64,000 nucleotides of DNA, taken from positions 248,001 to 312,000 of the forward strand of contig MKUO01000023.1 in NCBI GenBank assembly GCA_001897855.1. Reading direction: 5' to 3'. Position 1 is the first letter of the stretch; each line of letters opens with the position of its first letter. This DNA comes from Bacteroidetes bacterium 43-93. Its GTDB lineage: Bacteria; Bacteroidota; Bacteroidia; Chitinophagales; Chitinophagaceae. A program made the translations under genes and the position numbers. The notes beneath the pieces were generated by a model that ran no database searches, was not told where the DNA came from, and saw nothing but the letters and a program-made list of their open reading frames with translations. Shown here piece by piece: positions 42,201 through 50,026 of this stretch.

Positions 42201-42446
42201 CTGCACCAGTCTGCGTCGCATCGAGTTGGTAGCCTCGTCGGTATAAGTGAGGCACAATATTTCCTGCGGCTGTACCTGTGCCTCGCTACGCAGTAGGTTG
42301 GCAATGCGCATAGAAAGGACTTCGGTCTTACCGGTACCGGGTCCCGCAATTACCATTACGGGCCCATATATCTGGTTTACCGCCTTACGTTGCTGGTCAT
42401 TCAGTTTATTATATCGTTCAAGAAAAAGCTCTTCGTTTACAAGCAT
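39297..42446 (-). CDS. UvrD/Rep-type helicase fused to an iron-sulfur PD-(D/E)XK nuclease
   Basis: The 1049-residue protein has superfamily 1A helicase motifs: Q-motif LNDQQRKAV, Walker A AGPGTGKTE (34-42), motif II LVDEFQDTN, motif III GDDDQSIYEFQGA, and motif VI VALTRAKKHLQ. The last ~230 residues form a RecB-type nuclease domain, with GKIDKIELDGDNCTVIDYKS as the PD-(D/E)XK core. One Cys (YLRCHLAF) before the core and three after it (CGKEDCNWC, 1021-1029) form the 4Fe-4S pattern known from AddB and AdnA nucleases. It resembles AdnA-like end-processing enzymes of recombination. No second subunit lies beside it. Confidence 0.88.
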   Translation of the reverse strand: MLVNEELFLERYNKLNDQQRKAVNQIYGPVMVIAGPGTGKTEVLSMRIANLLRSEAQVQPQEILCLTYTDEATNSMRRRLVQIIGAAAHKVNIGTFHSFCNNVIQNNSEYFSLRALQPITDLERTEFLYEMLDELPQGHVMRKLSGNIYFDAGRLARLFDMMKRENLSAENISEAIDIYLNDLPAREEYIYKKSGKGYAKGDLKQSQIDEETKRMETTRAAAQLFEVYREKMKARGRYDFNDMIMWVLEAFKNRPALLLSYQERHQFILVDEFQDTNGSQNELLNLLTEFWDDPNIFVVGDDDQSIYEFQGARIRNIIDFYDRYKQNIHVVVLPQNYRSSQLILDKATAAIENNTQRLISQLDELQLDKNIVASHPRFAEGNETVPPVIKVYNNILQEEADIISEIESLQKNGVPLNHVAILYAQHKQADNIIALMERKSIPYNVKKPVNILELPLIEQILKVLYYLDEERKQPFSSEARLFEIMHAPYYEIAPTDIAMLSLYIQQNRSKDRALGYWRLVLANALLVESLQLGSAKAMSRMGRNLDNWLQEQLSLPLPLLVEKIIYESGIVAHLLKKKDHVWQMQVLNSFFDFVKEIHGRKPGIKIEELLRMIERMQDENIAIPVQKVVHNENGVYLYTAHGAKGNEFEYVYLIGATKNFWEDKRGGNMDYKLPDTITNTKDDAEKSYRTEVARRLFYVALTRAKKHLQVSYALNDNNGKPIEHSIFIDEISTPEERIDQSVTTEEVLQYMQWALQPIPEVRIALANHQWIEQVLQAFTMSYTALSKYLRCHLAFYYEHILKVPFLRSDALAFGSAVHNTLERMFLMMKEANGVFPPLEEVLSIFGASMYREQECFTPIQYDRRMEQGRQILTEYYNEYIDKFEKNVEIELKIPRYHLDGVPVTGKIDKIELDGDNCTVIDYKSGDPDKSGSKNTAGPSEADPNGGDYWRQMVFYKLLIENYQDKHWRVVKGMFDFIERGKKTNQFKRYTIPFFETDEQIVRKQLRDSYAGIMNHEFDKGCGKEDCNWCNFAKRYELIRNTEEVEIDDI

Positions 42447-42515
42447 AGCAGGCGATTAAAACTCTCTGGATATGAAGTTAGCAAACCCATATAATTTAGA
42501 AAAAGAAAGGTTACT

Positions 42516-42523
42516 TACATTTG
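42516..42523 (+). promoter_or_regulatory. -7 promoter box of the thioredoxin-like gene
   Basis: TACATTTG matches TAnnTTTG exactly, 17 bases before the ATG at 42541. It rules against the longer version of the protein starting at 42472. Confidence 0.45.
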
Positions 42524-42540
42524 TAGCAAACATGGCATGT

Positions 42541-43047
42541 ATGAAGCTAAAGCAGTTGTTATTGGTGTTTTTCAGTATCCTAAGTATTAGTGCATGGGCA
42601 CACCCGGCAGATACTACCACCCCGCCGTATAAAAAATACCCGACACTGCCCGCTTTCAACATCCTGCTCATGGATAGCGCTACTACCTTCAATACCTTCA
42701 ACATTGAAGAAGGCAGGTACACGATGCTGATGTTCTTTAGTACAGATTGCGACCATTGCCAGATGATGACCGATACGCTGAAAAAAAGCATGCACGAACT
42801 CAGGAATGTGCAGATATGTATGGTCGCCCCGCAGACTGTTTCAGAGATACGTGCTTTCTATAACCGCAACGATATGAAGCGTTACAGGAATGTAATGATG
42901 GGCAAAGACATAGACATGTTCTTTCACAAGTTTTACCAGGCTTACTATGTACCCGACATAGTTATTTACGACAAGCACAAAAAGCTGGTGAAATTCTTCG
43001 AGGGCGGTGCCCATATGAAAGATATACTGGCTGCGCTACAAGATTAA
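42541..43047 (+). CDS. Secreted thioredoxin-fold protein (CDHC)
   Basis: With the ATG at 42541 the 168-residue product begins with a clean signal peptide (1-20, ending SAWA). A thioredoxin-like domain follows, with MLMFFSTDCDHCQMM carrying a CxxC (Cys-Asp-His-Cys) redox pair. The cis-Pro region is VPDIVIYDKHKK. It belongs to the periplasmic TlpA/DsbA-like reductases or thiol carriers of Bacteroidota; its target is unknown. It is divergent from the helicase and converges on the DUF349 gene, ending four bases from it. Confidence 0.82.
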   Translation: MKLKQLLLVFFSILSISAWAHPADTTTPPYKKYPTLPAFNILLMDSATTFNTFNIEEGRYTMLMFFSTDCDHCQMMTDTLKKSMHELRNVQICMVAPQTVSEIRAFYNRNDMKRYRNVMMGKDIDMFFHKFYQAYYVPDIVIYDKHKKLVKFFEGGAHMKDILAALQD

Positions 43048-43050
43048 AGC

Positions 43051-44649
43051 TTATTCAGCTTCCTGTTGTGGATTAGCTGTAGTTTCCTGCTGTGCTTTTT
43101 CCTCTAATTCCTGTAGTTGCTTCCTTGCTTCGGCAAGTTTTTCTGTCTTGTGTTCGATCTTATGTTCAGTCTGGGCTATTAATTTCTCCAGGTGTGCGCG
43201 CAGTTCTGCTTCTTTGCGGCCGGGAGTAATGTTCAGGATGCCTTCCTTAAAATCAGCAAGACGCTCCTGTTCTTCCCTTAGTTCATCCTCAAGCTTTTGC
43301 ACAAAATCATAGGTCTGTTGTACACGTTGGTGCTTATGCTTTTCTGCAAGTTGCTTGCGGTGTTCGCGGTTAGCATCCTTGCGCTGGAAGAATTTCTTAC
43401 GCGCTGCATTAAATTTTTCCCAGATCTCGTTATTGAACTCTCGTGGAACAGGGCCTATTTTTTTCCATGTCTCCATCAGTTCCATCATCTCATCTGTTGC
43501 CTCTCTCCATTGGTTAGAGTGTTGTAGAGATTCCGCGCGTTTCAGCAGTGCTAATTTCTGTGCATAGTTATCCTGCAGGCTTACTTTCAGATTTTCAGAA
43601 TGAGCTTTCTTGGCTTTAAAGAAAGCTTCCTTAGCACCAATGAACTTATTCCAGAGTTCATCTGCTTTATCGGCAGGTACACGTCCTATAGATTTCCATT
43701 GGTCCATCAGTTCTGTAAAAGCCTGTGCTGTGTTACCCCAGTCTGTACTGTTTTGGAGCGCTTCTGCTTTTTCTATAAGGCTTAGCTTGGCAGCCATATT
43801 TGTTTCCTGCTCTGCCTGTATGGTATCGAAATGTCCTTTTTTCTTTTCGAAGAAAGTGTTCTTGGCAGTAATAAAGCGATGCCACAATTCTTCATTTTTA
43901 TCGTGCATTGTGCGGCCTGTCTGCTTCCATTGCTCCATCAGGTTGTGGAATGCTTCGGTGGCTTCTTTCCAGTTCTCTGATGCGGCCAGTGTTTCTGCTT
44001 TTTCCACCATTTCCAGTTTCAGATCCAGGTTTTGCAGCATCTCTTTATTTACATCTTCCTGGTTTTGGCGTTTGCGATCGAAGAAGGCATTTTTTGCTGC
44101 TTCTATACGGTTCCAGAGTTCATCGTTACGATGTTTATCCAGGTAGCCGATCTTTTTCCATTTTTCGGCCAGGTCTTTAAAGTGCTGTGTGGTTTCTTTC
44201 CACTGTTCGCTTTTTGCCAGCGTTTCTGCTTCCTGTGCCAGTTCCAGCTTCAGCTTATGGTTGGCTTCTACCAAAGTATTTACTTCAGCTTCCAGCGCAG
44301 TTAGGCTTTTTTCTATAAGATCGATAGCACCAACAGCCGCCGTGTGTTGCAGGTAGTCTTTCATACGTTCTACCTTGCCCACAAGTTTCAGCTTATCTTC
44401 TGATGCATGCCATTCAATTTCCAATTCCTTCCATTTTGCTTCTACCTCGGCAAATTTATCCGTTAAGGCTTTCAGTGTAATATCTGCAGTTGTTTCAGAT
44501 AGCGGGCTGATGCTACGCCCTTTCAGGCTGCCAATGTTATTTTGCTCCAGGTGGCCATCATCGTTCAAACGATAATTTTCTTTACCCGAAAAACTAACAG
44601 ATTCCCACCATTGTGTTAAGGAAGATGGCTGATTGGCTTCTTGTGTCAT
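43051..44649 (-). CDS. DUF349 repeat coiled-coil protein
   Basis: The 532-residue protein holds five DUF349 units in tandem, each a ~75-residue helical repeat built around W(K)xxG and a later LWxxFxxAxxxFFxxK (for example QWKQTGRTMHDKNEELWHRF, WKSIGRVPADKADELWNKF, WKKIGPVPREFNNEIWEKF). The C-terminus is a Glu/Lys/Gln-rich coiled coil ending in a low-complexity tail. It is predicted to be cytoplasmic. DUF349 proteins have no firmly established activity. Confidence 0.9.
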   Translation of the reverse strand: MTQEANQPSSLTQWWESVSFSGKENYRLNDDGHLEQNNIGSLKGRSISPLSETTADITLKALTDKFAEVEAKWKELEIEWHASEDKLKLVGKVERMKDYLQHTAAVGAIDLIEKSLTALEAEVNTLVEANHKLKLELAQEAETLAKSEQWKETTQHFKDLAEKWKKIGYLDKHRNDELWNRIEAAKNAFFDRKRQNQEDVNKEMLQNLDLKLEMVEKAETLAASENWKEATEAFHNLMEQWKQTGRTMHDKNEELWHRFITAKNTFFEKKKGHFDTIQAEQETNMAAKLSLIEKAEALQNSTDWGNTAQAFTELMDQWKSIGRVPADKADELWNKFIGAKEAFFKAKKAHSENLKVSLQDNYAQKLALLKRAESLQHSNQWREATDEMMELMETWKKIGPVPREFNNEIWEKFNAARKKFFQRKDANREHRKQLAEKHKHQRVQQTYDFVQKLEDELREEQERLADFKEGILNITPGRKEAELRAHLEKLIAQTEHKIEHKTEKLAEARKQLQELEEKAQQETTANPQQEAE

Positions 44650-44694
44650 GATCTCTGCCTTTTAAATATTATAGAACAGTGTATTGCTTGGTTA

Positions 44695-45483
44695 TTAATG
44701 TGCGCCAAAAACTTTTTTCAGCAGGTCAGATACCCTTGCTGCAGGATTGAGGCGTATTTTATTTTCTTCATCTGCTATGGTAACGAACAAACCGTTCAAT
44801 GCCCTTTCAGTTACATAAGATGTAAGGTCCGGGTTTACTTTCTGAACAGTTGGTATCCTGTTATATACGGTGAATATCTGTGTCCAGTAACGGGTAGCGC
44901 CTACCTTGCCTAATGAGTTTTGAATGATAGGACGAAAAGCGGCAGTAAGCGATGCCGTTGTCTTTTGTCTCAGATAATTGGTGGCTGCACCCTGCCCGCC
45001 GCGCACTATAGCCACTCCATCCTGTATAGACATATTGGCAATAGCATTGATAAATATTTGTACTGCTTTACCCGACGCGTCTTCCGCAGCCCTGTTCATA
45101 GAAACGATCACCTTATCAACCTCAGCACCCATGCCCAGCCCGCGCAAAGTGGTTTCAACTTGCCTGGCTTCAGGAGGCATCAGTATTTTTATCAGTTGGT
45201 TGCCAAAAAAGCCATTAGGTGCATTCAGTTTAGTAGTGGCATTTCTCGCCCCTACCTGTAAAGCTTCTCTTAATGCAGCTACGATCTCATTGTTGCTGAT
45301 ATTATTTAAAGACTGGCCGCCCTGGTTGTTGCTATTATTAGTAGAAGAATTGGTACTACCGCTACGCCCGTTGTTAAGCACATCATTAGCCTTGTTCAGC
45401 CACTGATCTATCTGCGCATGTGCGCTACCGGCAGTTGAAAGGCTTATTCCCGCTATTATGATCCCTTTGACAAAATTCCTCAT
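44695..45483 (-). CDS. DUF4197 secreted protein
   Basis: The 262-residue protein has a signal peptide (1-23, ending AHAQ) and an Asn/Ser/Gly-rich linker (about 32-60). The DUF4197 helical domain follows: ALREALQVGARNATTKLN, then FFGNQLIKILMPPEARQVE and VRGGQGAATNYLRQKTTASL. It ends in RVSDLLKKVFGAH. The family is widespread, periplasmic and of unknown function. The gene has its own promoter in the short gap upstream. Confidence 0.88.
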   Translation of the reverse strand: MRNFVKGIIIAGISLSTAGSAHAQIDQWLNKANDVLNNGRSGSTNSSTNNSNNQGGQSLNNISNNEIVAALREALQVGARNATTKLNAPNGFFGNQLIKILMPPEARQVETTLRGLGMGAEVDKVIVSMNRAAEDASGKAVQIFINAIANMSIQDGVAIVRGGQGAATNYLRQKTTASLTAAFRPIIQNSLGKVGATRYWTQIFTVYNRIPTVQKVNPDLTSYVTERALNGLFVTIADEENKIRLNPAARVSDLLKKVFGAH

Positions 45484-45505
45484 AGTACCATGTTCTTTGC
45501 TATAC

Positions 45506-45533
45506 CAAATATAACTTATTTATTAACTCACAA
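45506..45533 (-). promoter_or_regulatory. Promoter of the DUF4197 gene
   Basis: Read leftward: TTG (45531-45533), a 17-base spacer, then TATATTTG (45506-45513), an exact TAnnTTTG match. The ATG follows 22 bases later. Confidence 0.55.
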
Positions 45534-45549
45534 CTGTTGCACAGGCATC

Positions 45550-48057
45550 TTAACCCTGACCGCCGCTATCGTTCGACTCATCGGTTTTCAGGTTGTCGCG
45601 ATCTTTTGTTTTTGGCACGCTCTCTTCTTTTGCGCCTCTTTTGCGGCCGGGTGCATTGCCCATGCCGCGCGGCTCCTGCTTTTCAGACTTTCCGAACCGG
45701 TATGTGAAGCTAATATTACCGATCCGCGTTTCCCTATCGCGGTAGGTTGTTTGTGTATATAGCGGGTAATCGTAAATGGTAGTATACTTGCGCGTGTTAA
45801 AAATATCAGAAACATTTAACACAACTGTTGCCTTATTCTTCAGCAAATTCTTGCGCAGGGCCACATCTACCCAATATACTTCCTGTAAAGTACCCTGTGC
45901 AGCTACCTTAGGCGCTTCGTAATTGCCGTTCACCTGCAGGGAGAAACCATAAGGCAGGCGAAGATTTGTATTTACTTTGCCAAACCAGCTAAATCCGCTG
46001 TTATTAAGCGTCGGGTCTATATTAGTACCCTGTACTTCGTTTTGGAAGAAGTTAAAGCTAAATGTCGCATCCCATATTGGTAATAGCTGTGTTTTCCCGA
46101 TCAGCTCCAGCCCGTAAGTAATACCGGTATTCAGGTTTTGCGGCTGGGTAAAGGATGTACCATCGGCGTAGAATTTGCGATAGCGCTCTATCAGGTTCTC
46201 CGTATATTGATAGTATAGGCTCGCTACGAAGTTGTGGCCTTTTTTGAATTGCTTATTATAACTCAGCTCTGCATTATTAATAAACTCAGGTTTCAATCCG
46301 GGGTTACCCATGTTGGTATCCTGCGGGTTAGACAGATCCCTGTAAGGCATTAGCTGCATAAAGCCCGGCCTGTTAGTACGACGGGCATAATTTATATACA
46401 TGCTTTGGTCATCGGCAATTTTATAAGACAAAAATGCTGTAGGAAACAGGTTCAGGAAATTGGTGGTGTAGGTAGTGGTCGTAATATTATTGGCAGTTCC
46501 CTCATAATTAGCATATTCCAGTCTGAGCCCTGCCTGGTAATTCCATTTGCCAACCTGGTTTGAATAGGTAGTGTAGGCAGCATGTATTTGCTGATTATAA
46601 TTGTAATTATTCAACAAGGTATAATCTATCTGAGGGCCACGTCCGGAATCAATACTCGGGTTGTTATGACTATCGAACCAATATAGTTGAGTTTTCACAC
46701 CCGCATCCAACTTGCCATTTTTACCTAGTAATGGTGTTGTAAAATCTGCCTGTCCGGTAAAGCTGCTGGTGACGCCGCTTCCGGGTGCTGTTTGATATAC
46801 GGTATTATGGCGCTCAGTGCCATCACCGTTAAATATTCCTGTTTCGTATTCCTGTTGGCGATCTACCCATGTTTTAGCAAAAGTGCCGGTAGCAGTTAGC
46901 TCCTGCTTTTCTTTTTTGAATTTGTGTTTATAATCAAGGGATGAAGAAGTAGAAATTGGCCCCCCTACATTATAGGTATTGCGCCTTTGTATAGAATCTA
47001 CGAGATCATTGGCAAATACACTGTAGGTGGATGTTCCATTACCACCCCATTGCATTTTGTTGATGTTTTCGGTGAGCGTAATGGTATTATTCTTATTGAT
47101 CGTATACTCTGCACCTATAGTATTGAAAAAGCCGTTGAATTTGCGAATGTTATCTTCATAGCTTTTGAAAAAATCACTGGTGCCGGCATTCGTGCGTTCA
47201 TTCGTTGTGCGGTTATAATTCCGGTTGATGCGCAAGCTGCTATTCAGGAATATGTTCCAGTGCTTATTTTTCACATTCAGGTTAAGGCTGCCATTGTATT
47301 TGCCATGGGTGCCTGCACCTGTGGTAGCAGAACCATTAAAGCCAAATTTTTTATCGCGTTTGGTTACTATGTTAATAATGCCCGTCATGCCCTGGGCGTC
47401 ATATTTTGATGATGGGTTTGTGATCACCTCCACACTTTCAATGCTGGCTGCAGGCAGGCTTTGCAAGGCAGATGCTGCATCTCCACCGAATAATGTAGCA
47501 GGTTTGCCATCTATAAGAATAGTAACATTGTCTTTACCACGAAGGCTTACATTTCCATCAACATCTACAGATACGGAGGGCACATTGGTAAGTACATCGC
47601 TGGCGCTACCGCCTGCAGTAGTAATGTTCTTTTCAACATTGAAAACTTTTTTATCGGCACTTATCTGCATCATGTTTTTTTCTGCAGTAACCTCCACCAC
47701 TTTCAGTTGTTGAGCATTCGATGTTACTCGTACCTTACCTATGTTTTTTTCAGATGTATTCGTTATTTGTACACCGGGAACGTTGCGTGTTTGTATGCCA
47801 ATACCGCTGATGCGTAATGTAAATGTGCCAGGCCCGGTGGGCTCTATAGTAAATTTACCATCGTCTGCAGTCTGGTCGCCACCTGCAACAGATGAATCTG
47901 CACTTATTAATGTAACAGTCACGTAGCCTACGCCCTTATTTTGAACATCTACGATTTGCCCGGTAAGTTTACCAACCGGGTTATTTTGTGCGAAAATCTT
48001 AGAACTACTGGCAAGCAATAAGATGGCTGAAAGAAAAAATAGCCTTAAAAAGTGCAT
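45550..48057 (-). CDS. TonB-receptor-like outer-membrane protein (OMP_b-brl_3 type)
   Basis: The 835-residue protein has a signal peptide (1-23, ending IFAQ). A CarboxypepD_reg-like domain follows (about 28-105: GKLTGQIVDVQNKGVGYVTV). Next is a plug domain (about 140-220: SASDVLTNVPSVSVDVDGNV, SIESVEVITNPSSKYDAQGM) and a large barrel (about 230-785). No SusD partner is adjacent, so a nutrient cannot be named; the family also includes receptors for siderophores and peptides. After the last barrel strand (GNISFTYRFG) there is a hydrophilic tail of about 45 residues rich in Lys, Glu, Asp and Gly. Confidence 0.9.
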   Translation of the reverse strand: MHFLRLFFLSAILLLASSSKIFAQNNPVGKLTGQIVDVQNKGVGYVTVTLISADSSVAGGDQTADDGKFTIEPTGPGTFTLRISGIGIQTRNVPGVQITNTSEKNIGKVRVTSNAQQLKVVEVTAEKNMMQISADKKVFNVEKNITTAGGSASDVLTNVPSVSVDVDGNVSLRGKDNVTILIDGKPATLFGGDAASALQSLPAASIESVEVITNPSSKYDAQGMTGIINIVTKRDKKFGFNGSATTGAGTHGKYNGSLNLNVKNKHWNIFLNSSLRINRNYNRTTNERTNAGTSDFFKSYEDNIRKFNGFFNTIGAEYTINKNNTITLTENINKMQWGGNGTSTYSVFANDLVDSIQRRNTYNVGGPISTSSSLDYKHKFKKEKQELTATGTFAKTWVDRQQEYETGIFNGDGTERHNTVYQTAPGSGVTSSFTGQADFTTPLLGKNGKLDAGVKTQLYWFDSHNNPSIDSGRGPQIDYTLLNNYNYNQQIHAAYTTYSNQVGKWNYQAGLRLEYANYEGTANNITTTTYTTNFLNLFPTAFLSYKIADDQSMYINYARRTNRPGFMQLMPYRDLSNPQDTNMGNPGLKPEFINNAELSYNKQFKKGHNFVASLYYQYTENLIERYRKFYADGTSFTQPQNLNTGITYGLELIGKTQLLPIWDATFSFNFFQNEVQGTNIDPTLNNSGFSWFGKVNTNLRLPYGFSLQVNGNYEAPKVAAQGTLQEVYWVDVALRKNLLKNKATVVLNVSDIFNTRKYTTIYDYPLYTQTTYRDRETRIGNISFTYRFGKSEKQEPRGMGNAPGRKRGAKEESVPKTKDRDNLKTDESNDSGGQG

Positions 48058-48166
48058 ATAATATTATGAGGTGGCAAATTTGACTGATTTTACCGACACT
48101 AGGTTTATTCCCTGCTATAAATATTGTTAATAGGTATCAAAACCCCGTTTATGGGGGTAAAAATGA

Positions 48167-48191
48167 AAAACCGGGCAGTCAGCCCGGTTTT
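48167..48191 (-). terminator. Terminator of the FAH-family gene
   Basis: AAAACCGGGC (48167-48176) pairs with GCCCGGTTTT (48182-48191) around AGTCA. Read leftward it is followed by TTCATTTTT. Confidence 0.85.
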
Positions 48192-48213
48192 GGTTATGGA
48201 AAGCCTGTTATGG

Positions 48214-49218
48214 TTACATTTTCTTCAATTTCAGTATGCTGAAATCTGTTTTTTCGGCAACAATGGTATTTTTCAACCGGCCAAGCCCCTCAATTTCCAT
48301 TTCTACCACATCGCCCGGCTGTAGCCATTGTACTTTATATGTGGGGTCGTTTAGCAAACCGGTACCATTTAATTCCAGGAAGCAACCGGTACCCACCGTG
48401 CCACTACCTATTACATCGCCTGGTAATATATCTGCACCATAAGCACAGCGTTCTATGATCTCCGCAAAAGTCCAGTCCATATCACCCATATTGCCTTCGC
48501 TCACCTGTACTCCATTTACCCAGCATTTCATACCCAGCTTATAACTAGCACCAGTGTGGCCGGGCTTTGCGGGTACTTTATATGCTTCCAGCTCATCGGG
48601 TGTTACCAGCATAGGGCCTATTACTGTGCTGAAGTCCTTGCCTTTTGCAGGGCCCAGGTTCAGGAGCATTTCTTCCATTTGCAGGGTACGTGCGCTCATA
48701 TCATTCATGATCATATAGCCCGCTATATACTGATCTGCTTCGTCTGCCCTCACATTACGGCCTTTTTTGCAGAGTACCACGGCAGCTTCCAGTTCAAAAT
48801 CCAGTTTTTGGAAGTGATCCGGCATACATGGGATATCGCCGGGGCCCTGTATCGCATTATGATTAGTAAAATAGAAGATTGGGTATTGGTCAAATTCCGC
48901 GATCATATCTACCTTACGGTTGCGGCGCGCAGCTGCAACGTGCTGGCGGAAGGCATATCCGTCGCGGCAAGAAGTAGGATGCGGTACAGGTGCCATAATA
49001 GTAGCATTATTGTATTCCGTGCCGGAAACACCTGTTTTGCCTTCCTTCACCTCATTATATGCTTTGCGGGCGGTTTCGACAAGTGTTTCCCAGTTGTTCA
49101 ATAGCTCCGTCATGGTAGATGGCAATGCACTGTTCACGGCATTGGTATCATATAATTTATTATCTACAAAAAATGCGAGCTGTTCGCTGCCATTTTTAGC
49201 ATAGGTAACCAGTTTCAT
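48214..49218 (-). CDS. Fumarylacetoacetate hydrolase family protein
   Basis: The 334-residue protein has the FAH-fold metal site and conserved segments: FELEAAVVLCKKGRN, AGYMIMNDMSARTLQMEE, and GDVIGSGTVGTGCFLELNG. Family members cleave or hydrate beta-keto acids; some act in tyrosine breakdown on fumarylacetoacetate, others on catechol-pathway intermediates. No tyrosine-degradation genes are adjacent, so the exact substrate is open. The start is robust because MKLVTYAKNG matches the usual N-terminus. Confidence 0.85.
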   Translation of the reverse strand: MKLVTYAKNGSEQLAFFVDNKLYDTNAVNSALPSTMTELLNNWETLVETARKAYNEVKEGKTGVSGTEYNNATIMAPVPHPTSCRDGYAFRQHVAAARRNRKVDMIAEFDQYPIFYFTNHNAIQGPGDIPCMPDHFQKLDFELEAAVVLCKKGRNVRADEADQYIAGYMIMNDMSARTLQMEEMLLNLGPAKGKDFSTVIGPMLVTPDELEAYKVPAKPGHTGASYKLGMKCWVNGVQVSEGNMGDMDWTFAEIIERCAYGADILPGDVIGSGTVGTGCFLELNGTGLLNDPTYKVQWLQPGDVVEMEIEGLGRLKNTIVAEKTDFSILKLKKM

Positions 49219-49333
49219 ATCTGTGGAATTGAGGGCGTAAAATTAAAGGAAAAGCTCGTATAAGGACTCTTTATTTATCATCAACCAGCCATTAACTTCA
49301 TTTGAAGTAATATTGCATTGCAAATCTTAGCTA

Positions 49334-49993
49334 ATGGTACCATACAAACAGTTGTTCGAGAACAATAAGAAATGGGTGGAAGATAATGTAGCCCGTAATG
49401 CTGATTTTTTGAAAAAGCTGTCTGCCGACCAGACGCCGGAATATCTCTATATAGGATGCAGTGACAGCCGGGTACCGGCGAACGAGATCATGGGCCTGGA
49501 ACCCGGAGAAGTATTTGTACACAGGAATATAGCCAACGTGGTAAACTCCCTGGACCTGAATGTAACGTCAGTAATAGAATATGCTGTGGCTTACCTGAAT
49601 GTGAAACACATCGTAGTATGTGGGCACTACAACTGTGGTGGTGTAAAAGCTGCGATGACGCCGACGGATATGGGTATATTGAACCCCTGGCTGCGTAACA
49701 TACGCGATGTGTACCGCCTGCACCAGGATGAACTGGATGCTATAGCAGACGAAAGTGCCCGCTATGACAGGCTGGTGGAGCTGAACGTGTTTGAGCAGTG
49801 CCTCAGCGTTATCAAAACGGCAGTGGTACAGGAGGCTTATCTTGCCAACCAATTTCCTACAGTGCACGGTTGGGTATTCGACCTGAAGACAGGTATGCTC
49901 AAAGACCTGGAAATTGATTTTGAAGCTGCACTGAAGAAAATTCAAAAGATATACGACCTGACAGGGTACATGAAGGAGCACCGTAACAAATAG
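49334..49993 (+). CDS. Beta-class carbonic anhydrase
   Basis: It interconverts carbon dioxide and bicarbonate. The 219-residue protein carries all zinc-site residues: GCSDSR (Cys42, Asp44, Arg46) and CGHYNCGG (His98, Cys101). FVHRNIANVV and the later GWVFDLKTGML are also typical. It is probably cytoplasmic. The lipid acyltransferase gene follows closely on the same strand. Confidence 0.96.
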   Translation: MVPYKQLFENNKKWVEDNVARNADFLKKLSADQTPEYLYIGCSDSRVPANEIMGLEPGEVFVHRNIANVVNSLDLNVTSVIEYAVAYLNVKHIVVCGHYNCGGVKAAMTPTDMGILNPWLRNIRDVYRLHQDELDAIADESARYDRLVELNVFEQCLSVIKTAVVQEAYLANQFPTVHGWVFDLKTGMLKDLEIDFEAALKKIQKIYDLTGYMKEHRNK

Positions 49994-50010
49994 CAGAACG
50001 GGTAATTGCC

Positions 50011-50018
50011 TAACTTTG
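50011..50018 (+). promoter_or_regulatory. -7 box eight bases before the LpxL-like gene
   Basis: TAACTTTG matches TAnnTTTG exactly and ends eight bases before the ATG at 50027. It suggests a very short leader and argues against the upstream TTG at 50006. Confidence 0.4.
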
Positions 50019-50026
50019 CGCGTTAC

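Noticed and set aside
43610-44146. A 178-codon frame on the plus strand within the DUF349 gene
   Set aside because: It arises from the repeated composition of the DUF349 gene on the other strand; it has no domain signature and no promoter.
48143-48157. CCCC/GGGG mini-hairpin upstream of the TonB-type receptor, considered as an operator or riboswitch
   Set aside because: A five-base stem alone is too weak; there is no conserved riboswitch core around it.
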